Made by a program: the position numbers and the translations under genes
Shown here: positions 1-7,728 of the stretch, in pieces
Layout of the letters: the number at the start of each line of letters is the position of its first letter
How positions within the stretch are numbered: the first letter of the stretch is position 1
Notes under the pieces: generated by a model
What the model saw: only the letters and a program-made list of their open reading frames with translations
The model's database searches: none
What the model was told of the DNA's origin: nothing
DNA from: a virus
Strand: one strand, 5' to 3'
Length of the DNA stretch: 64,000 bases
IMG/VR virus record: IMGVR_UViG_3300026534_000102
Coordinates: 51,312 to 115,311 of that record

Positions 1-951
1 ACTGATCCTGTTGGCATTATTTATGCCCAAAATGGCATCAAACTTTTCATCTGAAACAGATATAATATAACTAATTCTACCATCAACCCTCTCACTCTTA
101 CGCAAGGAGGGTACAATTCCAAGGGACAGTAAAACATCCCGCACACACATAACTAGCTCTAGGGAAGCAGTTTCTGCTATACATTCGGGACTAATACGTT
201 TTTTACCGGTTTTTTTATTCTTGTACCCCTCTTTTCTTATATGACCATCACCATCCCAATATCCTCTTAACAAATCCTTGTTACAGGGGTTGAATTTAAT
301 AATGGGCGAAATAAACTTTTCGTGACTGCCACTACCGAAATTCTTCTTAAAGAACTTCGCCGCATTAGCATCATTAAACATCACCTCGTAACCATTACGA
401 TCGAGCATATCCCGTTCATAAATGTTGTCATCTTTGATAGAAAAAATATCTTTCATATAGTCTTTACATATCTTCCCTAAAGTATTTTTCTCGTTGATAC
501 GGAAGGAAAACGAAACATAACTGTAGTGTCTATGAATATAGCCCTCGGCTATATACAAACCTGATAGATACGATAATTTGGATAGCAAATCAGTTTGGAT
601 AGGATGTATTGCTGATTTATCATCCCTGTATTGTATAGGTTGTTGGGAATTAATAGTGGGCTTGGGAATATATAAATAATCACCTACATTAATGTCAACT
701 ACCGCTTTTCTAACTGGGACATTATTTTCACCTAATACATATAATTTATGTTCCCCAGTCAATTCTAATTTTTCTGGGCAAGAAAAACACTTAAGTGTGT
801 AAACATCCTCATGTTCTAAAAGGGGTCTAAACTCTACTTTATTAATCTGTTTTATCTGTAAATTTTTATTAACTACCGACATTCCACTACGTAAATCACA
901 TGCCCTTTTGAAACCTTCGGTAGTTTTTACTAATGATTCCAATGACATACA
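1..951 (-). mobile_element. Intein with LAGLIDADG homing endonuclease (N-terminal part)
   Basis: Residues 310-626 of the glycosyltransferase frame are intein-like. The first residue is Cys310, followed by a block-A pattern (CMSLESLVKTTEGFKRA, then DLRSGM). Block B is TGEHKLYVL, with Thr374 and His377 in the canonical TxxH arrangement, followed by a KAVVDINVGDYLYIP segment typical of the Hint fold. Two LAGLIDADG-type motifs follow: SGLYIAEGYI at residues 439-448, and LLRGYWDGDGHI with DGDG at 542-545. The terminal splicing blocks (F and G, ending His-Asn before Cys, Ser or Thr) would lie upstream of position 1 and cannot be checked. The element is therefore a large mobile intein, not a mini-intein, inserted in the conserved catalytic half of the enzyme. 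Confidence 0.85.
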
Positions 952-1878
952 CCACGGCATTCCAAAAACTGGAGTTAGGCTATAATTTACCAAATAAGAG
1001 TTGTCTTCCTTAGCATACTCTGTACTACCACCAAAACCAGTTACTATGATGGGATTACCACAAGCGCCGGCGGTAAAAGGGCTTAAACCAAAACCTTCAC
1101 CCCTATCAAAAGATATATAACAATCACCTCTTGCATGTAGTCCCAAAATTTCTTCATTTGATAGTAAATTTAAGATTAAATAGATCTTTGGATACCGCTC
1201 CATAGGAGTTACGGCTTTAAGTCTTTTAATTGTAGTTCTAATAGCATCTTTTTCTGGTTCACTGTAGTCACTTCTATAAGTTTTTAATACCAACGCAACA
1301 TTTTCGTTATTTTGAAATGCATGCCAATAAGCTTTTACCATAGAAAGCGGATGTTTGCGTTCGGTCCATTGGAGAATACTATAGAACATATAGGTATCTT
1401 TTTCTACTCCCCGCACATCATACTCTTTAATACCATTAAATTCTGACATATCTATTCCATGGGGGACTACTCCAATAGGAATTGTAACACCACTTTCTTC
1501 AAAAACTTCTTTATTCCAACTACATCCTACTAAAACTTTATCTACATTTTCATTAATATACCCAGGCCAGTCTGGATGTAATTTAGTAGTTTCCCAAATA
1601 GTATATCCTACATTAACTTTGTCCTTTTCTCTATATTTTTGCCAGAATTCAGGAGTCGTATGTATAAACACTACGTTATAATCAATCTTCTTATCAATTA
1701 AACTTTTTAAAATCTCGCCATTTTTACCTAAGCCAGGTCGAGCTGCCTCAAAAGATATCGGTGCTAAAGTAAGAGGAATCCCTTTGTTATAAAGTGCCAT
1801 TATGTTACCTCTACAAGCTTGAGCATACCCTGAATTATCAAAAATAGGACCAATATATTTTATACCAGTAATCTCCAT
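1..1878 (-). CDS. Glycosyltransferase interrupted by an intein (3' end outside window)
   Basis: Reading from the ATG at 1878 the frame stays open for 626 codons to the window edge. Residues 1-309 form a GT-B type glycosyltransferase (GT4-like): an N-terminal sugar-acceptor half, then VPHGID, and a nucleotide-sugar motif EGFGLS at residues 261-266 followed by GNPIIVTGFGGSTEY. At residue 310, directly after VFGMPW, the sequence changes to an intein that starts with Cys310, so the glycosyltransferase C-terminus must lie beyond position 1. The start overlaps the upstream stop as TAATG and has an SD GGAG just before it. The gene follows a thymidylate-synthase-like gene and another glycosyltransferase, suggesting DNA-base glycosylation. 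Glycosylation of another substrate, such as tail or host glycans, is possible. The family call is firm; the acceptor is unknown. Confidence 0.85.
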   Translation of the reverse strand, partial: MEITGIKYIGPIFDNSGYAQACRGNIMALYNKGIPLTLAPISFEAARPGLGKNGEILKSLIDKKIDYNVVFIHTTPEFWQKYREKDKVNVGYTIWETTKLHPDWPGYINENVDKVLVGCSWNKEVFEESGVTIPIGVVPHGIDMSEFNGIKEYDVRGVEKDTYMFYSILQWTERKHPLSMVKAYWHAFQNNENVALVLKTYRSDYSEPEKDAIRTTIKRLKAVTPMERYPKIYLILNLLSNEEILGLHARGDCYISFDRGEGFGLSPFTAGACGNPIIVTGFGGSTEYAKEDNSYLVNYSLTPVFGMPWCMSLESLVKTTEGFKRACDLRSGMSVVNKNLQIKQINKVEFRPLLEHEDVYTLKCFSCPEKLELTGEHKLYVLGENNVPVRKAVVDINVGDYLYIPKPTINSQQPIQYRDDKSAIHPIQTDLLSKLSYLSGLYIAEGYIHRHYSYVSFSFRINEKNTLGKICKDYMKDIFSIKDDNIYERDMLDRNGYEVMFNDANAAKFFKKNFGSGSHEKFISPIIKFNPCNKDLLRGYWDGDGHIRKEGYKNKKTGKKRISPECIAETASLELVMCVRDVLLSLGIVPSLRKSERVDGRISYIISVSDEKFDAILGINNANRIS

Positions 1879-2675
1879 TAATTATACTCCTCTTTCATAC
1901 ATCTTATCTTTGCCAAATCTTCTGCATATCCATAAATGTGTAAACCTTTACTTTCAACAATCATTTCCCCATCATCTACTCCTATTTCGCTGGCCATGAA
2001 AGATTTTAATTCTTGAATACCAGCAAGATTTGCGGGTAAACCTCCCCATAAATCCCAAGATCTAAAATAGACGAAAAAATGCAATTGATTATCTTGAACA
2101 CGTGTATCAATTCCTCTTAAACAAGGTGGGTCTTTCAATAAAATATCATCTGGCTTTGCAACCTGCAGCACCAATTGATTATTTCTATGCCCATGTTTTT
2201 TATATGTTTCTATAATATAATCTATTTGATTAACATACGGAGAAAAACCATCCCAATAAACGCCTCGATCATTATCTGTGTATAAAATATTATCTGCTTC
2301 AAGTTCTCTAAATTCCATTATATCTTTACTTAATGTAAAGTGGGTTAGTCTTTCCCCATAAGTATAAGATTCTCCCGGTTCTTTTCTATCTGTCATTATA
2401 TATTCTATATAAGATCTATCATACCCTTCGCCACCATAAATATAAGCCTCCTCTACAGGCGCCGGTATGTTAAGATGTGGTGGAATCTCTGGAATTAAAG
2501 GTTTAATCCATGGCTTAGTAATATGTCCCGTAAAATAATCAAACTCTAATCGTGTCTGTCCTTCATAAGAACCCCGATCTATGGTTTCTTTACGACCATT
2601 TTCTAATAGTTGATAAACAGCTTGAAACCATAGGTCAGGCAATGTTATCGCATCTACTCTTATAATTTTCAACAT
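1878..2675 (-). CDS. Thymidylate synthase / pyrimidine hydroxymethylase family protein
   Basis: A 265-aa protein of the thymidylate synthase / deoxypyrimidine hydroxymethylase superfamily, which transfers a one-carbon unit from methylene-tetrahydrofolate to C5 of dUMP or dCMP. The catalytic Cys185 is in DPPCLRG, the phosphate-binding Arg205-Ser206 and Asp208 in FRSWDLW, the base-reading Asn216 in GLPANLAG, and His246/Tyr248 in LHIYGY. Asn at the base-reading position is typical of dUMP enzymes, whereas dCMP hydroxymethylases such as T4 gp42 carry Asp. The sequence looks more like the shorter archaeal-type branch than E. coli ThyA. SD AGAGGA precedes the ATG. It sits between two glycosyltransferase genes, so it may make a hydroxymethylated nucleotide and not simply dTMP. 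The methyl versus hydroxymethyl outcome cannot be read from the sequence. Confidence 0.82.
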   Translation of the reverse strand: MLKIIRVDAITLPDLWFQAVYQLLENGRKETIDRGSYEGQTRLEFDYFTGHITKPWIKPLIPEIPPHLNIPAPVEEAYIYGGEGYDRSYIEYIMTDRKEPGESYTYGERLTHFTLSKDIMEFRELEADNILYTDNDRGVYWDGFSPYVNQIDYIIETYKKHGHRNNQLVLQVAKPDDILLKDPPCLRGIDTRVQDNQLHFFVYFRSWDLWGGLPANLAGIQELKSFMASEIGVDDGEMIVESKGLHIYGYAEDLAKIRCMKEEYN

Positions 2676-2677
2676 AT

Positions 2678-3955
2678 CTAAAATTCCTCTGTTTCAATAG
2701 ACTTCTCTCCCTCAACAGGTGCTTTTTCCGATGCAGACGTGAGTTCATCATGTGCTTTATTAAAAACTTCTAACCATTTTGGAACAATGCTTTGTTGCCA
2801 ATCCATTTTTGTAAGAACCCATTCATATGCTTTTTCTGCCTTCTTCAAAGCACCATCATAATCACCGTACACCGTCAACATTTTAGCAACCATATCTTCC
2901 ACATCAACCAAGGGACGTATAACCTCATTATCATGAGGCAATACAGTGAATAAACTAGAATTAGAGCCGCTATTAACAAGGTATCCTCGCTCATCAATAA
3001 TATTTTCAGAAATAGCTGTATTATTGGGCATAATTACCGGAGTTTTAGTGGCCATGGCTTCAATCCAAGACAATCCCCAACCCTCCCCTAAACTAGTACT
3101 AATAACACAATCGCTAATATTATAGATCATATTAACAATTTGAATCGGGTAACCTTGATTGGGACCAAAATTCTCTGGAAAAATAACATCATCATTAATA
3201 TTAAAACCATAAGATTTACAGACTTCTGGCAAATGCCAGCCCTGATCTTGTCTAGCCATATGTAAGTACAACAATGATTCAGGTACATGTTTTCTAAACT
3301 CTGCAAAAGCTTGTATAGTTCTAGGTATATCTTTACGTTGCTGATTCCTATTAAGATTAGTAAAAATAAACCTATCACTATATTTACCAAAATATCTTTT
3401 TCTAAATTTTAATTTCTCATCATCATCCAAAGGGAAAAAATTAGTGGTATTAACTCCATGTGGGATAACAATAATATCCTTAGTCAAATCTGGACAAGCT
3501 TTTTCTGCTTCTCGTTTACCATATTCAGAATACGCTACAGTAAAATCGGCAGCACTTACATTTTTAATCCATTGCTCTTTAGGAGCACCATCAACTGGAA
3601 AATAACAAATACTTCTAAAAGGTTTAGAGTAGTTTGCTCTCAAATAGTCCATAAGCTCTGGAATAAAATCCATGATAAAAGAATCCTGCAGCAAGAATAA
3701 AATGTCAAAATCCATTCGAGGAATCATGTTGCAAATTTTTTTGCGGCCATACGGATCCCGCTCCGCATTAGTACCAGTTGGCCAAATTCTATAGGGAAAA
3801 TTATGTGGATCTCCCCAATAATTTATACCAAGAATATCAATATCAAACCTACCAGTTCTATATAGTCCTTCAAAAATGTTACGACTAACCGTTCCAAATC
3901 CTGTAGCACAGGTGGGTGAATCACAATATGCCAATACTTTAATCTTTTTGTCCAT
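2678..3955 (-). CDS. GT4-family glycosyltransferase
   Basis: A 425-aa GT-B retaining glycosyltransferase. It has an N-terminal Rossmann half starting KVLAYCDSPTCATGFG, HGVN at residues 166-169, NQQRKD at 204-209 and the E-x7-E signature EGWGLSWIE at 291-299, followed by TPVIMPNN. These features place the donor NDP-sugar site in the C-terminal half. SD AGGAG lies before the ATG. The gene ends 2 nt before the thymidylate-synthase-like start, and the second glycosyltransferase follows that. Together they form a compact three-gene cassette that could hydroxymethylate and then glycosylate DNA bases in one or two sugar steps. The enzyme class is secure; the sugar and acceptor are inference. The Glu/Lys-rich tail after residue 405 is probably disordered. 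Confidence 0.88.
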   Translation of the reverse strand: MDKKIKVLAYCDSPTCATGFGTVSRNIFEGLYRTGRFDIDILGINYWGDPHNFPYRIWPTGTNAERDPYGRKKICNMIPRMDFDILFLLQDSFIMDFIPELMDYLRANYSKPFRSICYFPVDGAPKEQWIKNVSAADFTVAYSEYGKREAEKACPDLTKDIIVIPHGVNTTNFFPLDDDEKLKFRKRYFGKYSDRFIFTNLNRNQQRKDIPRTIQAFAEFRKHVPESLLYLHMARQDQGWHLPEVCKSYGFNINDDVIFPENFGPNQGYPIQIVNMIYNISDCVISTSLGEGWGLSWIEAMATKTPVIMPNNTAISENIIDERGYLVNSGSNSSLFTVLPHDNEVIRPLVDVEDMVAKMLTVYGDYDGALKKAEKAYEWVLTKMDWQQSIVPKWLEVFNKAHDELTSASEKAPVEGEKSIETEEF

Positions 3956-3977
3956 TCTAATAAATTCTCCTATTCTT

Positions 3978-5135
3978 TTATAATTTTTTTACCGCCAAAA
4001 AAGGACTGGTATAATTAATATGCAAAGCTTCTTCCAATTTTTCCATTACAGCTGGATTAGCCTCCGCATATTTTTTTACTGCCTTATTATTTAATGTTGA
4101 CACTAAGGTAGCAAAAACCTCATGATCCGAAACACACTTTGCTACCTGCACCGGATCATAACTACTCCTGGAATTTTGTCGTATATACAATTGCTGTTCT
4201 TCATCCTTTATCACACTATCATGATCTCGAATACGTTCCTGCATAAGCATGGAGAGTTCCCGTTCCCTTCCCTTCAGTAGAGACATAACATTTCTTATAT
4301 TTTTCCACTCTTTAAACATCTCAGTACTGGACATATTAGAGGTTTGTAAAAATTTATAGTCTGATTTAGACAAAGTTTTCTTATATTCATCGCAAAATTC
4401 TTTATATTCACACCAAGGACAGAAAAAGTTTAGCGTAGGAGTAGCATCCTTATCTGAAAAATTCATCATTTCTTTATGAATAGTAGTCAGATAGGACGAA
4501 AACTCTAATCGCTCCTCGGGTGTTCTGTAAGTATAAACTGGATCAAATTTTAACATATCTAAACTTAAAATAATACGTTTATAACCGGGAAAAATCTTAG
4601 ATGAGACTAAGTCGTAGATAGAAAGCTGGATATCGTTTTTCAACTCATCTGCTGTGGGCACCATAGAAGAAGTCTTATAATCAGTTATAAGTAACGTATC
4701 TTCATTAATCTCACTAACCATATCCATTGCCCCAATTAAAGGCACTCCATCGTCCGTAGATACTTTATAAGTGTTTTTCCCCATCCCAAATTTTATTTCC
4801 AAACCGATAATTTTTTTGCCCAAAACAAAATTATTAAGGCGTGCCTCTACCAAGTCCTTGCCCTTAGTATGAATAGCGAAATCGCTTATACCCTCTCTTA
4901 CAGAGACCTCAGTATATTTTTGAATAATTTTCTTCTTATCAGCATCAGAAAATTTACCTTTTTTCATCCATATATTTCCTGCCAACTCTAAGGATTCATG
5001 ACACGCTATACCTAATTTAAAAGCTGGGTTCGAAATTTTTGGCAATTTATCCACATACATAAACTTGTATTTTTGCTTACAAGATAGAAAAGTTTTAATT
5101 CTAGATGCACTTAATTTAACTACTTTTTTTGACAT
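3978..5135 (-). CDS. Cas4/RecB-like PD-(D/E)XK exonuclease with Fe-S cysteines
   Basis: A 385-aa nuclease of the RecB/Cas4/AddB family. Visible motifs are His46-Glu47 (GIACHESLE), Asp138 (GAMDM), Asp152-x-Lys154 (ITDYKTS) and the QxxxY motif starting at Gln170 (QLSIY). Cys19 in the N-terminal LSCKQKY motif and Cys239, Cys242 and Cys248 in CPWCEYKEFC make the four-cysteine set that holds a 4Fe-4S cluster in Cas4 and AddB. The family processes single-stranded or double-stranded DNA ends. Here it lies downstream of RecA, SSB and a resolvase-like nuclease, so a role in phage recombination or end processing is likely. There is no CRISPR array or other cas gene in the window. The C-terminal 130 residues are helical and unassigned. 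Confidence 0.85.
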   Translation of the reverse strand: MSKKVVKLSASRIKTFLSCKQKYKFMYVDKLPKISNPAFKLGIACHESLELAGNIWMKKGKFSDADKKKIIQKYTEVSVREGISDFAIHTKGKDLVEARLNNFVLGKKIIGLEIKFGMGKNTYKVSTDDGVPLIGAMDMVSEINEDTLLITDYKTSSMVPTADELKNDIQLSIYDLVSSKIFPGYKRIILSLDMLKFDPVYTYRTPEERLEFSSYLTTIHKEMMNFSDKDATPTLNFFCPWCEYKEFCDEYKKTLSKSDYKFLQTSNMSSTEMFKEWKNIRNVMSLLKGRERELSMLMQERIRDHDSVIKDEEQQLYIRQNSRSSYDPVQVAKCVSDHEVFATLVSTLNNKAVKKYAEANPAVMEKLEEALHINYTSPFLAVKKL

Positions 5136-5138
5136 AAC

Positions 5139-5552
5139 CTAATTTCCCTCCATAGAAGCTTTATCTATGCTTTTTAATTGATATTCTAAAAGTTGTTTCA
5201 GTATTCCAAAAAACACTGTTGCATCTAAAACCACAATGGGCTCATGATGATTTCTTTTACATACCAACAACCAATTTGTATTTTCTTTTTGATTTGCTTT
5301 TGCTTGTTTTATCCAAGCTGGAAGTGACCACGTTTCTTGGTTTTTACATTCTACAGAATAATTAAACTTTTCTTGAGCCTCGCCAATTAATCTTATATCA
5401 GTGCCACTTTGTCCCATTTCCCTAGAGGCAACAACACAATCTTTTCCCCAATCACAGCTTAATAACTTCGCAATTTGTTTAGCAGTCCAGTCTTGTAAGC
5501 GTCTTGCTTTAGCTTTTTTAGACGCCACACTTATAGTCTTCTTACTCATCAT
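5139..5552 (-). CDS. PD-(D/E)XK nuclease, Holliday-junction-resolvase-like
   Basis: A 137-aa small nuclease. The core SREMGQSGTDIRL gives Glu45 and Asp52, and SVECKN gives Glu68-x-Lys70; together they form the E...D...E-x-K constellation of the PD-(D/E)XK superfamily. This arrangement is seen in Hjc-type resolvases and in phage nucleases annotated as resolvases. The N-terminus is Lys/Arg-rich, fitting DNA binding. The first of two consecutive ATG codons is chosen because the SD AGGAG is 8 nt upstream; that SD overlaps the dnaJ stop codon. It ends 3 nt before the Cas4-like gene, so the two nucleases are translationally coupled. It probably cuts branched recombination or replication intermediates, but sequence alone cannot separate this from other small nucleases. 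Confidence 0.7.
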   Translation of the reverse strand: MMSKKTISVASKKAKARRLQDWTAKQIAKLLSCDWGKDCVVASREMGQSGTDIRLIGEAQEKFNYSVECKNQETWSLPAWIKQAKANQKENTNWLLVCKRNHHEPIVVLDATVFFGILKQLLEYQLKSIDKASMEGN

Positions 5553-5563
5553 TATTTTTTCTC

Positions 5564-6325
5564 CTAATACGGTAATGTTCTTAAAAAGTCTTTTTGCTTC
5601 TCAGACATTATATTAACATCCGGGAAAAGCATAAAAATTTTAATAATTAACGTTCCTTTCGGCCCGCCAAAAACACCTGTAGCACCCTCTTGTGCAAAAG
5701 TTATAACCTGCCCATCATGAATCCCAGCCGGTAGGGTGAACTCAAAATGCTTGTGGGCTTTAATTGTACCACCTCCACTACACTCTGAACAAGGTTTTAC
5801 CGTTATCACTCCATTACCTTTACACTCGGGGCAGGGACGTGCAGATGAAATATTAAACCCTGGCGCTCTTGATACATGCTGAATAATTCCCAAACCCTGA
5901 CAATTTGAACACGTTTTGGTTTCAGAAGCACCTAGCCCATCACATGTTGCACAAACATCAGTGTAATCAAAATCAATAGAATGCTGCTCACCAAATAAAA
6001 CTTTGTAGAAAGGCACTCTCACTATAAATCTAAGATCAGCTCCTGCTTTTGGTGCTCGCGGATTATGTCTACGTAAATTCGAGAAAGGAGAAGCGCCATC
6101 GAAAAAACTAAAGGGACTAGAAGAAAAAAGGTCATACTCTTTTCGCTTGTTCGCATCTGATAAAACCGAATAAGCTTCACTTATCTTTTTAAATTTTTCT
6201 TCAGCCTCAGAATTATTTGGATTACGGTCTGGGTGGTATTTCATAGATAACTTTCTGTACACCTTCTTTAAATCCGCTTGAGTAATATTTCTACTTACAC
6301 CTAAAACATCATAATAATTACTCAC
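5564..6325 (-). CDS. dnaJ: DnaJ-like co-chaperone (GTG start)
   Basis: A J-domain protein of about 253 aa. The J domain begins NYYDVLGV and contains HPD (YHPDRN). After a short Gly/Phe-type linker come four zinc-binding repeats, [24 protein letters not shown] and CSECSGGG, then part of the client-binding beta domain. It is shorter than bacterial DnaJ (about 375 aa), having lost most of the second C-terminal domain and the dimerisation region. The start is taken as GTG at 6325 because GGGAGG lies 9 nt upstream; the more upstream ATG at 6352 has no such site and would overlap the previous gene by 35 nt. With the GTG the overlap is 8 nt. It probably recruits host DnaK to phage replication or assembly complexes. 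Confidence 0.9.
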   Translation of the reverse strand: MSNYYDVLGVSRNITQADLKKVYRKLSMKYHPDRNPNNSEAEEKFKKISEAYSVLSDANKRKEYDLFSSSPFSFFDGASPFSNLRRHNPRAPKAGADLRFIVRVPFYKVLFGEQHSIDFDYTDVCATCDGLGASETKTCSNCQGLGIIQHVSRAPGFNISSARPCPECKGNGVITVKPCSECSGGGTIKAHKHFEFTLPAGIHDGQVITFAQEGATGVFGGPKGTLIIKIFMLFPDVNIMSEKQKDFLRTLPY

Positions 6326-6650
6326 TTTTATAAACCTCCCAACTAAACCCACACTTCATACATTTAAAACTATTTTCTTTTACTTCAAATGCATATTGAT
6401 TACATCGCAAACACTTATGTAAATAATCCGACATACATTCCGATGTAGCAGAAGTAACCTCGACTATATCTATGTCATCATGATACAAAAGAAACGTATC
6501 TAGCTCTTCCATATCTTGAAACTCTACAAGTTGATATACAGAGTCATCTAAAGAAGTCATAAAACCACAAATTTTACATTCTAAATACAACTCATCTTCA
6601 TCCTTATCAATATGTTCGGTAAGAACTCTTCCACAATCTGGGCATATCAT
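6318..6650 (-). CDS. Double zinc-ribbon protein, function unknown
   Basis: A 110-aa acidic protein with two zinc ribbons. The first uses Cys3/Cys6 (CPDC) with Cys25/Cys28 (CKIC); the second uses Cys80/Cys83 (CLRC) with Cys97/Cys100 (CMKC). The spacing resembles TFIIS/RPB9-type ribbons, but nothing identifies a target. The start overlaps the radical SAM stop as ATGA, and the end overlaps the dnaJ start, so the three genes are tightly coupled. It could bind nucleic acid or an RNA polymerase. No function is assigned. Confidence 0.75.
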   Translation of the reverse strand: MICPDCGRVLTEHIDKDEDELYLECKICGFMTSLDDSVYQLVEFQDMEELDTFLLYHDDIDIVEVTSATSECMSDYLHKCLRCNQYAFEVKENSFKCMKCGFSWEVYKSE

Positions 6651-7390
6651 ATAACAATCTCCTTATGTTTAATAGCTTCATATATAACCAAATCAATTAT
6701 ATAGGAATCTTCAAAAATTGAATCGCCAAACTCCAATGACATTTCCAACATAAATTTACTTAAATTAGTTTTATCCGGGTTAGTAAAAGTAATGTAAAAA
6801 TTAACATCTGCCACTATTAATTTAGCTAAGTTGTTTTTCAATAGATTCCAATTTAATCTTCTTTGCGTATTCTTATAAAAATCTTCTGATGTAACTCCTT
6901 TTATATTTACTGCTAATAATACATTATCCCTTCTTAATCTTAATAACCAATTAATATCATACTCTTTTTCTATTAACATTAAATCACTATGAAAAATTGT
7001 ATTTGTTGGCAACCTGTCCACAATGTCAGACCAATGCTCCAAATAAAGAGCAGGGGCGCCGCCCATCAGATGAAAGACATTAGTTCCAGAAGCCTCAAAA
7101 GCTTTTATAAGACTTTCTGTTGAATGGTGTTTTACTTTTCCAAATACTCCCGAATGTGTAACATAACAATAATGGCAATCAAGTGGACATCCATATAACT
7201 GCACCACAAATTGCTTACTTAATTCAGACTCATCTAAATTAGGAAGTAAATTTCTTTTTTTACAGATTTTAGGAAACATATCATAACCACCGCCACCACG
7301 GTATGTCTCACATAACCTAAAATCTCCAAATAAATCCTCTTGTCTAACATCTAATAACTGTCTTCCTTGTATCGGAACTACTTTCCACAT
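6647..7390 (-). CDS. Radical SAM protein
   Basis: A 247-aa protein with the radical SAM signature CxxxCxxC at Cys68, Cys72 and Cys75 (YGCPLDCHYCYV), which holds a 4Fe-4S cluster that cleaves S-adenosylmethionine. The second typical motif is MGGAP at residues 109-113, where many family members have GGEP. The length fits small radical SAM enzymes such as QueE and NrdG activases. The N-terminal 60 residues, with a GGGG turn and CKK motif, are unlike either. No queuosine-pathway gene or anaerobic ribonucleotide reductase is in the window. The position between SSB and a zinc-ribbon protein, in a phage that seems to modify bases, raises a possible nucleotide-modification role, which is inference only. 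Confidence 0.82.
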   Translation of the reverse strand: MWKVVPIQGRQLLDVRQEDLFGDFRLCETYRGGGGYDMFPKICKKRNLLPNLDESELSKQFVVQLYGCPLDCHYCYVTHSGVFGKVKHHSTESLIKAFEASGTNVFHLMGGAPALYLEHWSDIVDRLPTNTIFHSDLMLIEKEYDINWLLRLRRDNVLLAVNIKGVTSEDFYKNTQRRLNWNLLKNNLAKLIVADVNFYITFTNPDKTNLSKFMLEMSLEFGDSIFEDSYIIDLVIYEAIKHKEIVI

Positions 7391-7394
7391 AAAA

Positions 7395-7721
7395 TCACTC
7401 CTCTAGCACGATGAAGTTATCAACAACCACTTCAGTCCAATACTTCTTTTCATAGCCCCCACAATATCTGCATTTACCTGAATAAAAACGCTCTTCAATA
7501 TGTCCCTCAATTTGAACAAAAGTCCCATTTTCAAGTGGCTCCAAAGCATCAGCGCAAGAAAAAGATGAAATTTTAATATACTGAGCACCTTTTGCAGGAG
7601 CAGGTGCTGGTATAGCTAGTAAAGCGTTGAAAACCAATGAATTGTATTGGCCTACGCGCCTAACTTTAGCTTTCGTTATCTTACCCCTCAACCTTACATA
7701 ATTTAATCCTGTTAACTCCAT
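7395..7721 (-). CDS. Single-stranded DNA-binding protein (OB fold)
   Basis: A 108-aa protein with the pattern of a short SSB. It opens LNYVRLRGKIT (first OB strand), has YIKISSFSCADALEPL in the middle and NGTFVQIEGHIEERFY before the last strands, and ends VVVDNFIVLEE. This matches the SSB core order in which WxxVxxFG and GxxVxVEGxL elements occur. A short hairpin carrying CRYC (Cys84/Cys87) is inserted in the last third, which ordinary SSBs lack. The acidic C-terminal tail that recruits partners is very short (VLEE). The location between primase and recombination genes supports the role. I am fairly sure of the fold and less sure that it is the main phage SSB. Confidence 0.72.
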   Translation of the reverse strand: MELTGLNYVRLRGKITKAKVRRVGQYNSLVFNALLAIPAPAPAKGAQYIKISSFSCADALEPLENGTFVQIEGHIEERFYSGKCRYCGGYEKKYWTEVVVDNFIVLEE

Positions 7722-7728
7722 TTCACAC

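Noticed and set aside
3978-5135. CRISPR-Cas locus implied by the Cas4-like gene
   Set aside because: No repeat-spacer array and no other cas genes are visible anywhere in the window.
6326-6352. Upstream ATG start for dnaJ
   Set aside because: GGGAGG lies correctly placed before the GTG at 6325 and would be internal if the ATG at 6352 were used.
6647-7390. QueE (7-carboxy-7-deazaguanine synthase)
   Set aside because: CxxxCxxC and length fit, but the surrounding motifs differ and no queC, queD or queF-like gene is present; left as generic radical SAM.
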